A stretch of 58,467 bases of DNA from Sphingomonas hankookensis. GTDB taxonomy: Bacteria; Pseudomonadota; Alphaproteobacteria; Sphingomonadales; Sphingomonadaceae. Below the pieces are notes generated by a model. It was not told the DNA's origin. It did no database searches and saw only the letters and a program-made list of their open reading frames with translations. The position numbers and the translations under genes are program-made. Numbering within the stretch: the first letter of the stretch is position 1; every line of letters begins with the position of its first letter. Of the stretch, positions 38,785-46,496 are shown in pieces. The stretch is taken from contig NZ_LQQO01000010.1 of NCBI RefSeq assembly GCF_001619955.1, forward strand, positions 1 to 58,467. Direction: 5' to 3'.

Positions 38785-39623
38785 GCGGCGCGTTCGGGGG
38801 CGATCCGGCGGTCAAGGCGGCGCTGCTCGACCGGCTGCGGGCGCATGCGGCGGACGATACGCTGCGGTTCGGGGCGACGGCATGGGACGGGCGGGGGGGC
38901 ACGCCGCTGGGCGTATCGACCCGGGGCGGCGACAGCGCCGATTATGCCGATCGCTTCGGCTATCCGCTGGCCCTGGCGGGATTGCTCGATCCGATGACCG
39001 CCTATGCCGGTCCCGATCGGGCGGTCGATGCGGCGCTGGCCTGGGTGGAGCGCGTGCCGGCCGGTGCCGACCTGTCCCCGGTGCCCGAACGAATCGTCGA
39101 TCATCTGCTGGGTGAGATGGCGGCCGACCGGCTGGCCGTATCCTGTCGTGCCGAACTCGGCCAGCTATACCATGCCGAGGCATCCGGGACGCCGCCGGCG
39201 CGACGCGACTGGGCGGAACTGCGCCGGCGGATCGAGCGGGCGGCGGAGGAGGAGCCGCCGTCGAGCGATGCGCGGGTCGCGCTGACCGCCTGTGCCACCG
39301 CCTGCTGGCCACTGACGACCAGCAGCTCGGTCCTGCCGACGCTGATCGCCGTCTGGCTGAAGGACGCCAGTCGCGTGCCGGACCCCGAATTCGGCGAAGC
39401 GGTGCGTGAACGGGCGCATGGCATGCTCGACCAGATCTATCGCGAAACCCAGCCGTTGCGCGACGCGGGCGAGGCGGTGGACATTCCCGCGCGGTTCCGC
39501 GCCCGTGCGCCCGCGCTTGCCGCCGCGTATGAGGCGCAGCTTGCGCGCGCCAATGCGCGCTACATCGATCGTGCGCGGTCGGTGCCGGACATGGTGCTCG
39601 CGCATCTCGCCGCCGTCGGCTGA
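38781..39623 (+). CDS. hypothetical protein coupled to the thioredoxin gene
   Basis: This protein of about 280 residues starts at the GTG overlapping the thioredoxin stop (GTG at 38763 is an alternative). I recognise no family. It is soluble and mostly helical, with Cys residues near 124, 174 and 178 (ALTACATACW). Acidic and Arg-rich helices alternate through residues 125-270, and the N-terminal 90 residues are Gly/Asp-rich and looser. It is the last gene of the run starting with the M16 peptidase, so it is a candidate accessory factor of that system. The coupling to a thioredoxin-like protein makes a thiol-dependent enzyme or client possible but unproven. Confidence 0.65.
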   Translation: MSGAFGGDPAVKAALLDRLRAHAADDTLRFGATAWDGRGGTPLGVSTRGGDSADYADRFGYPLALAGLLDPMTAYAGPDRAVDAALAWVERVPAGADLSPVPERIVDHLLGEMAADRLAVSCRAELGQLYHAEASGTPPARRDWAELRRRIERAAEEEPPSSDARVALTACATACWPLTTSSSVLPTLIAVWLKDASRVPDPEFGEAVRERAHGMLDQIYRETQPLRDAGEAVDIPARFRARAPALAAAYEAQLARANARYIDRARSVPDMVLAHLAAVG

Positions 39624-39646
39624 TCCCGGCGAACGGGTAGGGCGGC

Positions 39647-42600
39647 TCAGGCGGCGCCGTAGCCGCCGCCCCCCGGGGTTTCGATAACGAAGCGGTCGCC
39701 TGGCCGCAGGTCGACCTGATCGACGCCGCCCAAGGGCCGGATGCTGCCGTCGTGCCGTTCGACCCGCTGCGTGCCGACCGCGCCGTCGCCGCCGCCGGCG
39801 AGGCCGAAGGGCGCGACCGTCCGGCGGGAGGCGACGATGGTGGCGGTCATCGGCTCCAGCGCGGTGATCGCACGGACCACGCCGTCGCCGCCCGACCGTG
39901 CTCCCTTGCCGCCCGATCCCCGGCGGATCGCGAACCGGTCGAGCCGGACCGGGTAGCGATGCTCGAGGATTTCCGGGTCGGTGATCCGCGTGTTGGTCAT
40001 GTGGCTGTGCACCGCGGACGTGCCGGCAAAGTCCGGCCCCGCGCCGGTCCCGCCGCAGATCGTTTCGTAATATTGATAGCGGTCGTTGCCGAACAGGAAG
40101 TTGTTCATCGTCCCCTGCGCCGCCGCGCAGGCGCCCAGCGCGCCGAGCAGCGCGTTGCAGACAGCCTGACTGACCTCGGTATTGCCCGCGACCACGGCGC
40201 GGCCCGGCGGCGGCGACAGGAACGTGTCGTCGGGGATGACGATGGTGAGCGGCGCGAGACAGCCTTCGTTGAGCGGCAGGTCTTCACCGACCAGGCAGCG
40301 AAAGGCGTAGAGGAGGACCGCGCGCGTGACCGCGGGGGGTGCGTTGATATTGCCGGTGCTGGCCGGACCGGTGCCGGTGAAGTCGATCGTCGCCGCACGC
40401 GCCGCATGGTCGATGGTGACGCGGACCTTGAGCGGCGTGCCGTCGTCCATTGCATAGTCGAACGCTCCGTCCGCCAGACGGGTCAGCACGCGGCGGATGC
40501 TTTCCTCGGCATGGGCCATGACATGCCTCATATAGGCTTCGACGACGTGCCAGCCGCTGGCGGCGACCAGCGCGGACAGTTCGGCGATGCCGGTCGCGTT
40601 GGCGGCAAGCTGCGCCTTGATGTCGGCCACATTGGTATCGGGGCTGCGGGCCGGATAGCGCGCGTCGGACAGCAGCGCACGGAACGCGTCCTCGCGCAGC
40701 TGCCCGCCATCGACCAGCAGGAAGTCGTCGATCACCACGCCTTCCTCCTCTAGCGTGCGCGAAGCGGGGGGCGTCGAGCCAGGGGTCAGCCCGCCGATAT
40801 CGGCGTGATGGCCGCGATTGGCGACGAAGAAGCGGATGTCGCGCCCCGCATCGTCGAACACCGGCGCGATCACCGTCACGTCGGGCAGATGGGTGCCGCC
40901 GTTGAACGGATTGTTGAGCGCGACGACGTCGCCCGGCTTCAGCGTCTTCCCCCGGCTGGCGAGGATGGTGCGCACGCTCTCCCCCATCGCCCCCAGATGC
41001 ACCGGGACATGCGGCGCGTTGGCGACCAGCCGCCCCTGCGCATCGAACAGCGCGCACGAAAAGTCGAGCCGTTCCTTCATGTTGACGCTGCTGGCGGTGT
41101 TGCGCAGCACGACGCCCATCCGCTCGGCAATGCCCATGAAGCGGGTATTGAACAGTTCGAGCTGGATCGGATCGACGACCGCCGGATCGAGCGCGCCGCG
41201 CGCGGCGGCCCCGTCGTGGCGCAGGACCAGTTCGCCGCCAGCGCCGACCTCGACGGTCCAGCCCGGTTCGACCATCGTCGTCGCGATCGCTTCGCGGATC
41301 AGCGCGGGGCCGGCGATCCGGTCGCCGGGGCGCAGGCCGGCACGGTCATGGACCGGCGTGCGATGGTCCGCGCCGCCGGTCCACACGGTCACATGGTCCA
41401 GCGGCGCGGGCAGGCCACCATCGCGCGGCGGCAGCGGCACGGGCGCAACCGGTTCGCCGGCGACAATCGCCTCCACCACCACACTGTCGATGACGATGGC
41501 GCGCTCGGGACTGACGAAGCCGAACCGGGCGCGATGCGCCTGTTCGAACGCCGCGCGCATCGCATCCTCATCGGCCCAGTCGACCGGCAGCGCGGTATCG
41601 GTGCCGGCATAGCGCAGATTGACCGTCACCACCCGGCGAGCGTCCGCACCGACCTCCCGCGCGGCGTCGTCGCCAAGCGTCGCGACCAGCGCGTCCAGCG
41701 CCGCGCCCAGCGGCTGTTCGACCGAACGCTGCCGGATCGCGACCTTGTCGGCCAGCCCCATGCCATAGGCGGACAGCACCCCGGCGAACGGATGGATCAG
41801 GACCGTGCGCATCCCCAGCACCTCCGCCACGCGGCAGGCATGCTGCCCGCCCGCGCCACCGAAACATTGCAGCGCGAAAGTCGCGACATCCTCCCCCTGT
41901 TCGAGTGCGACGCGCTTGATCGCGGCGGCCATCTGCGCGACCGCGACGTCGAGGAAACCTTCGGCAACCCGACGCGGATCGTCCATGCCCGTCCGTACGG
42001 CGAGATCGAAAAAGCCGCCCCGCGTCGCGGCGAGGTCGAGCGGTTCGTCGCCGTTCGGGCCGAACACCGCCGGGAAATAGGCCGGCTGAATCTTGCCGAC
42101 CAGCACGTTCGCATCGGTCACGGTCAGCGGCCCGCCCCGCCGGTAGCAGGCCGGCCCCGGATCGGCTCCCGCGCTGTCGGGCCCGACGCGGAACCGCGAC
42201 CCGTCATAGTGCAGGATCGAACCGCCGCCCGCCGCCACCGTCTCGATCGACATCATCGGCACGCGCATCGCGACACCGGCGATCTCGGCGTCCAGCACCC
42301 GCTCGAACCGGCCGGCATAGAGCGCGACGTCGGTCGAGGTGCCGCCCATGTCGAACCCGATTACCCGGTCGAACCCGGCGGCTTCCGCTGTCCGCGCCGC
42401 CGCGACGACGCCGCCTGCCGGTCCGGACAGGATCGCGTCCTTGCCCTGGAACGCCCGCGCATCGGCCAGCCCGCCGCTCGACTGCATGAAGTGCAGCGGA
42501 ACGGGGCCGAGCGCGCCTGCCACCCGGTCGACATAGCGGCGCAGCACTGGCGACAGATAGGCATCGACCACCGTCGTCCGCCCGCGCGCGACGAGCCCGA

Positions 42601-43195
42601 TCAGCGGGCTGACCGCATGGCTGGCCGAGACCTGCGCGAACCCGGCCTGCCGGGCGAGTGCGGCGACCCGCGCCTCGGTCGCGGCATGCGCCCAGCCATG
42701 GGTGAGCGCGATCGCGACGGCGTCATACCCCTCCACCCGGCGGGCGGTCAGCAGGGCGAGCGTCCCGGCATCGTCGAGCGGTAGGACCTCCACGCCGTCG
42801 CGATCGATCCGCCCGCCGATTTCGATCACATCGTCGTACAGCGGCGCGGGGCGGCGGATCGCCAGGTCGAACAGGCGCGGCCGGGTCTGGTCGCCGATCG
42901 CCAGCAGGTCGGCAAAGCCGCGATCGACCACCAGCAAAGTCCGTGCGCCCTTGCGTTCCAGCAGCGCGTTGGTCGCGACGGTCGTACCCATCTTGACCGC
43001 GGCGATGGCCTCGGCCGGCAGCGGGGCGTCGTCCGCCAGCTTCAGGATGGTGCGGATGCCGGCGACCGCCGCATCGGCATAGCGTTCCGGGTTTTCGCTC
43101 AGCAGCTTGGCGGTCTGCAACGATCCATCGGGCGCGCGGGCGACGATGTCGGTGAAGGTGCCGCCCCGATCGATCCAGAAAGACCAGCCCGCCAT
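39647..43195 (-). CDS. 5-oxoprolinase, ATP-hydrolysing (fused hydantoinase A and B)
   Basis: This protein of about 1182 residues joins HyuA (about 1-690) to HyuB (about 700-1180), the layout of single-chain OPLAH-type 5-oxoprolinase. The nucleotide-binding start is FWIDRGGTFTDIVA, with GFDMGGTSTDVALY further on; HyuB opens at ELFNTRFMGIAERM and ends in ETPGGGGYGAA. The ATG at 43195 has GGAGG at seven-base spacing; the ATG at 43201 directly abuts it and is less likely. The reaction is ATP-dependent opening of 5-oxo-L-proline to glutamate; a hydantoin substrate is the main alternative. The divergent DUF969/DUF979 transport genes favour oxoproline. Confidence 0.88.
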   Translation of the reverse strand: MAGWSFWIDRGGTFTDIVARAPDGSLQTAKLLSENPERYADAAVAGIRTILKLADDAPLPAEAIAAVKMGTTVATNALLERKGARTLLVVDRGFADLLAIGDQTRPRLFDLAIRRPAPLYDDVIEIGGRIDRDGVEVLPLDDAGTLALLTARRVEGYDAVAIALTHGWAHAATEARVAALARQAGFAQVSASHAVSPLIGLVARGRTTVVDAYLSPVLRRYVDRVAGALGPVPLHFMQSSGGLADARAFQGKDAILSGPAGGVVAAARTAEAAGFDRVIGFDMGGTSTDVALYAGRFERVLDAEIAGVAMRVPMMSIETVAAGGGSILHYDGSRFRVGPDSAGADPGPACYRRGGPLTVTDANVLVGKIQPAYFPAVFGPNGDEPLDLAATRGGFFDLAVRTGMDDPRRVAEGFLDVAVAQMAAAIKRVALEQGEDVATFALQCFGGAGGQHACRVAEVLGMRTVLIHPFAGVLSAYGMGLADKVAIRQRSVEQPLGAALDALVATLGDDAAREVGADARRVVTVNLRYAGTDTALPVDWADEDAMRAAFEQAHRARFGFVSPERAIVIDSVVVEAIVAGEPVAPVPLPPRDGGLPAPLDHVTVWTGGADHRTPVHDRAGLRPGDRIAGPALIREAIATTMVEPGWTVEVGAGGELVLRHDGAAARGALDPAVVDPIQLELFNTRFMGIAERMGVVLRNTASSVNMKERLDFSCALFDAQGRLVANAPHVPVHLGAMGESVRTILASRGKTLKPGDVVALNNPFNGGTHLPDVTVIAPVFDDAGRDIRFFVANRGHHADIGGLTPGSTPPASRTLEEEGVVIDDFLLVDGGQLREDAFRALLSDARYPARSPDTNVADIKAQLAANATGIAELSALVAASGWHVVEAYMRHVMAHAEESIRRVLTRLADGAFDYAMDDGTPLKVRVTIDHAARAATIDFTGTGPASTGNINAPPAVTRAVLLYAFRCLVGEDLPLNEGCLAPLTIVIPDDTFLSPPPGRAVVAGNTEVSQAVCNALLGALGACAAAQGTMNNFLFGNDRYQYYETICGGTGAGPDFAGTSAVHSHMTNTRITDPEILEHRYPVRLDRFAIRRGSGGKGARSGGDGVVRAITALEPMTATIVASRRTVAPFGLAGGGDGAVGTQRVERHDGSIRPLGGVDQVDLRPGDRFVIETPGGGGYGAA

Positions 43196-43212
43196 GTCCA
43201 TCCTCCGTGACG

Positions 43213-43232
43213 AATCGTCGATAAATCGTCGA
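43213..43232. promoter_or_regulatory. direct repeat AATCGTCGA, candidate operator
   Basis: AATCGTCGA occurs at 43213-43221 and again at 43224-43232 in the 107-base divergent gap, just upstream of the oxoprolinase start. An 11-base period puts the copies on one face of the helix. The neighbouring MarR-like protein is the obvious candidate to bind it. Confidence 0.45.
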
Positions 43233-43302
43233 CAAATGATCAAGCTGGATTGACAGATTTGCGCGCCGGCGCAACCCTCCGCCGGAGAAAGGGGATCGGG
43301 GC

Positions 43303-43812
43303 ATGGCACAGGACAGGCGGGCTATCGTATCGTCGGCGCATCTTGCCGATGGCGCCGCGCCCGCTTTGTCCGAGTTGGAGTTCAGCCTGACGCTGGCGGC
43401 GGCATCCTATCAACGCTGGATCGCGCGTTGCGCGGCGGCCGCCGGTCTGGCGCTGTCGCCGCTGGAGGTGCTGATTCTCCATACCGTCCGCCACCGCGAC
43501 CGGGCGAAGCGGATCGCCGACATCACCCTTGTCCTCGATATCGAGGACACGCACCTCGTCACCTACGCCATCCGCAAGCTGGAGCGCGCCGGGCTGATCG
43601 CGACGCACCGTGCGGGGAAGGAAAAGCTGGTCGCGGCGACCGATGCCGGCCGCGATTTCTGCGCGCAATATCGCGAAATCCGCGAGCGGGTCCTGGCCAG
43701 CGCGATCGTCGCCGACGGGCCCGACAGCGCGCAACTGTCCGACGCGGCCGACCTGCTGCGCCGCCTGTCGGGGCAGTATAACCAGGCGGCCCGCGCCGCC
43801 GCGACCTTGTAA
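43303..43812 (+). CDS. MarR-like winged-helix regulator
   Basis: This 169-residue protein has the MarR architecture: dimerising helices at both ends and a winged helix in between (about 50-115). The recognition region is ITLVLDIEDTHLVTYAIRKL and the wing is LIATHRAGKEKLVAATD. The ATG at 43303 follows a weak GGGG at 43296-43299. It is divergent from the oxoprolinase and 15 bases upstream of DUF969, so it likely controls both units, probably in response to oxoproline or a related acid. The effector is inferred from context only. Confidence 0.85.
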   Translation: MAQDRRAIVSSAHLADGAAPALSELEFSLTLAAASYQRWIARCAAAAGLALSPLEVLILHTVRHRDRAKRIADITLVLDIEDTHLVTYAIRKLERAGLIATHRAGKEKLVAATDAGRDFCAQYREIRERVLASAIVADGPDSAQLSDAADLLRRLSGQYNQAARAAATL

Positions 43813-43827
43813 GGGGGGAGGGGCGCC

Positions 43828-44493
43828 ATGCTGGTCCTGTCGGGGATCGCGATCATCATCATCGGCTTCGCGCTGCGGGTGAACCCATTGCTGGTCGTCA
43901 CCGTCGCGGCGCTGGCCAGCGCGGCCGCCGCCGGCCATGGCCCGGTCGAGGTCGTGGCGATGATCGGCAAGGCGTTTGTCGATGCCCGGTTCCTGGCGAT
44001 CCCGTTCCTCGTGCTGCCGACGATCGGCCTGCTGGAGCGCGCCGGGCTGCGGGTCCGGGCGCGCGCCATCGTGCAGGGGCTGCGCCGCGCGACGGCGGGC
44101 CGGGTGCTGATCGGCTATCTCGCGCTGCGCCAGATCACGGCGGCGCTCGGCCTGATCTCGCTTGGCGGGCATCCGCAGATGGTGCGGCCGATCGTGGCGC
44201 CGATGGCCGAGGGTGCGGAGGAGCGCGACGAACACCGGCCGCTTGATCCGCAGACCCGCGATCACATCCGCGCCCATGCCGCCGCCGTCGACAATATCGG
44301 CGTGTTCTTCGGCGAGGATGTGTTCATCGCGGTCGGATCGATCCTGCTGATCCGTGCGATCCTCGAACAGGATGGCGTGACCGTCGCGCCGCTCGAAGTG
44401 GCGGTGTGGGCGATCCCGACCGCGATCGCCGCATTCCTCGTCCATGGCGCGCGGCTGCTGCTGCTCGACCGTCGCCTGAAGCGTCGCGCATGA
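43828..44493 (+). CDS. DUF969 membrane protein, probable 5-oxoproline transporter subunit
   Basis: This 221-residue protein has about six hydrophobic segments (the first is LVLSGIAIIIIGFALRVNPL) and the DUF969 wording LPTIGLLERAGLRVRARAI, RQITAALGLISLGGHPQMVR and DNIGVFFGEDVFIAVGS. DUF969 and DUF979 nearly always occur together, and clusters with oxoprolinase or pyroglutamyl peptidase genes are known, leading to the proposal that they import 5-oxoproline. The stop overlaps the start of the next gene by ATGA. Direct transport evidence is lacking. Confidence 0.88.
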   Translation: MLVLSGIAIIIIGFALRVNPLLVVTVAALASAAAAGHGPVEVVAMIGKAFVDARFLAIPFLVLPTIGLLERAGLRVRARAIVQGLRRATAGRVLIGYLALRQITAALGLISLGGHPQMVRPIVAPMAEGAEERDEHRPLDPQTRDHIRAHAAAVDNIGVFFGEDVFIAVGSILLIRAILEQDGVTVAPLEVAVWAIPTAIAAFLVHGARLLLLDRRLKRRA

Positions 44494-45455
44494 TCGGGCT
44501 GGACGCGCTCGGCATCGCGGCGGCGACCCTGCCGGCGGCGGTCGCGATCCATCATGCGCTCGACCGGGCGGAGCCGACGCGGTGGCGCAATGCGGGCTTC
44601 TGGGGCGTGTTCGCTCTGCTGCTGGGGGTGGGGCCGTGGCTGCCCGACTTGGCGAATGGCTGCCTCGTCCTCGTCATGGTCGGTCTTGCCACCTGGGGAC
44701 TGCACCCGGTGCCGCCCGCACCCAGTTCGGCGGAGGCGCAGGGCGTGCAGGCGGCGCGGCTGGGCAACTGGCTGTTCGTGCCGGCGCTTGCGATACCGCT
44801 GGTGACGCTCGCAGGGACGCTGTCGGTCGGCGACGGTCGCATTGCAGGCGCCCCAGTGATCGATCCGAAACAGGTGACTTTGGTCGCGTTGACCATCGGC
44901 GCGGTCGTCGCGCTGGTGCTGGCGATGCGGCTTACCCGCCTGCCGCGGTCCGCGCCGGTGGCGGAGGCGCGGCGGCTGGTCGATGCGATCGGCTGGGCGA
45001 TCGTCCTGCCGCAAATGCTGGCGGCGTTGGGCGGCGTCTTCGCGCTGGCCGGTGTGGGGAAGGTTGTGGCGGACGGGGTCGTGAATGTCGTCGCGCTCGA
45101 TACGCCGCTGCTCGCCACCATCGCCTATTGCGTCGGCATGGCGCTGTTCACGATGGTGATGGGCAATGCCTTTGCCGCCTTTCCGATCATGACCGCCGGC
45201 ATCGGGCTGCCGATCGTCATCCGCCAGTTCGGCGGCGATCCCGCGATCGTCGCGGCATTGGGCATGTTGTCGGGCTTTTGCGGCACGCTGATGACGCCGA
45301 TGGCGGCCAATTTCAACATCGTGCCGGCCGCGATCCTCGAATTGCGCGACCGTTTCGGCGTCATCCGCGTGCAATGGCCGACGGCGATCGTCCTGCTCGT
45401 CTTCAATATCGCAGTGCTGGCGCTGTGCGCCTTTCCCGGAGGACTGGTTCGATGA
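44490..45455 (+). CDS. DUF979 membrane protein, probable partner of DUF969
   Basis: This 321-residue protein has about nine hydrophobic segments. Family features include AIGWAIVLPQMLAALGGVFA, GMALFTMVMGNAFAAFPIMT, and GFCGTLMTPMAANFNIVPAA near the end. It starts at an ATG overlapping the DUF969 stop and its own stop overlaps the next gene, so three genes are translationally coupled. It most likely forms a two-component permease with DUF969; the substrate assignment to 5-oxoproline comes from context. Confidence 0.9.
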   Translation: MIGLDALGIAAATLPAAVAIHHALDRAEPTRWRNAGFWGVFALLLGVGPWLPDLANGCLVLVMVGLATWGLHPVPPAPSSAEAQGVQAARLGNWLFVPALAIPLVTLAGTLSVGDGRIAGAPVIDPKQVTLVALTIGAVVALVLAMRLTRLPRSAPVAEARRLVDAIGWAIVLPQMLAALGGVFALAGVGKVVADGVVNVVALDTPLLATIAYCVGMALFTMVMGNAFAAFPIMTAGIGLPIVIRQFGGDPAIVAALGMLSGFCGTLMTPMAANFNIVPAAILELRDRFGVIRVQWPTAIVLLVFNIAVLALCAFPGGLVR

Positions 45456-46438
45456 CTCCCGATCAGGCAGCGGCGTTCGCCCGCATCGCGCTGGGCCATG
45501 TGACGCGCGAATATCCGCACAAGGCGGACCATGTGATGACCGGCGATGCCGACGCCTATCTGCCGCGCCGGGTGCATCCGATCTTCTTCGGCAGCTTCGA
45601 CTGGCATAGCTGCGTCCATGGCTATTGGCTGCTGACGCGCATCCGCCGCCTGTTCCCCGATCTGGCCGAAGCCGCCGCGATCGACGCGCTGTTCGCCGAT
45701 GCCTTCACCGCGGAGAAGGTGGCGGCGGAGCGCGCCTATCTCGACCAACCGATGTCGCGCGGGTTCGAACGACCCTATGGCTGGGCGTGGTTGCTGATGC
45801 TGCACAGCGAACTGATCGTCGCCGGCAGCCCGCATGCCGCGACGCTGCGTCCGCTGGCCGATGCCTTTGCCGAGCGCTGGCGCGCGCATCTGCCGCTGAT
45901 GACCTATCCGGTGCGGGTTGGCATCCATGCCAATACCGGTTTCGCGGTGGTGCTGGCCGATCGCTATGCGCGGGTGACGGGCGATACGGCGCTGCGCGAA
46001 TTGATGGCGGAGCGGGTGCGGCACTGGTTCGACACCGACCGCGCGGCGCAGGCGTGGGAGCCGAGTGGCGAGGATTTTCTGTCGCCGGTGCTGATGGAGG
46101 CGATGGCGATGCAGCGCGTGCTGCCCGCCGACGCCTTTGTCGCGTGGTTCGCCGACTTCCTGCCCGCGCTGGGGGCAGGTGAGCCGGCGACGCTGCTCAC
46201 CCCGGCGCGGATCAGCGACCGCAGCGACGGGCGCATCGCCCATCTCGACGGCCTGAACCTCAGCCGCGCCTGGGCGATGCGCGCGCTGGCACCCGCGATC
46301 GGCGGTACTGCGGGCGGCGTGCTGGAGGCTGCCGCCGATGCGCATCTGTCCGCCGCGCTGGGCGAGATTGCGGGCGACTATATGGGCGAACACTGGCTCG
46401 CGACCTTTGCCTTGCTGGCGCTGACCGGGGTCGATTGA
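45452..46438 (+). CDS. DUF2891 family protein
   Basis: This 328-residue soluble protein is mostly helical and matches DUF2891 by FFGSFDWHSCVHGYWLL, PYGWAWLLMLHSEL, VRVGIHANTGFAVVLADRYA and GEDFLSPVLMEAMAM. The repeated His and Trp-rich loops and length recall an (alpha/alpha) barrel hydrolase or epimerase. DUF2891 genes commonly sit beside DUF969, DUF979 and pyroglutamate genes, so a step near oxoproline, such as opening or isomerising it, is possible. The biochemical role is unknown. It overlaps the DUF979 stop by ATGA. Confidence 0.88.
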   Translation: MTPDQAAAFARIALGHVTREYPHKADHVMTGDADAYLPRRVHPIFFGSFDWHSCVHGYWLLTRIRRLFPDLAEAAAIDALFADAFTAEKVAAERAYLDQPMSRGFERPYGWAWLLMLHSELIVAGSPHAATLRPLADAFAERWRAHLPLMTYPVRVGIHANTGFAVVLADRYARVTGDTALRELMAERVRHWFDTDRAAQAWEPSGEDFLSPVLMEAMAMQRVLPADAFVAWFADFLPALGAGEPATLLTPARISDRSDGRIAHLDGLNLSRAWAMRALAPAIGGTAGGVLEAAADAHLSAALGEIAGDYMGEHWLATFALLALTGVD

Positions 46439-46440
46439 TC

Positions 46441-46464
46441 GCGGGCCCGGCGATGCCCGCTTCT
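46441..46464 (+). terminator. weak hairpin after the DUF2891 gene
   Basis: GCGGGC (46441-46446) pairs with GCCCGC (46455-46460), followed by TTCT. The T run is short, so it may be an inefficient terminator of the oxoproline operon. Confidence 0.4.
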
Positions 46465-46496
46465 CACCACGGAAGCGGCGGTATACCACGGCGACC

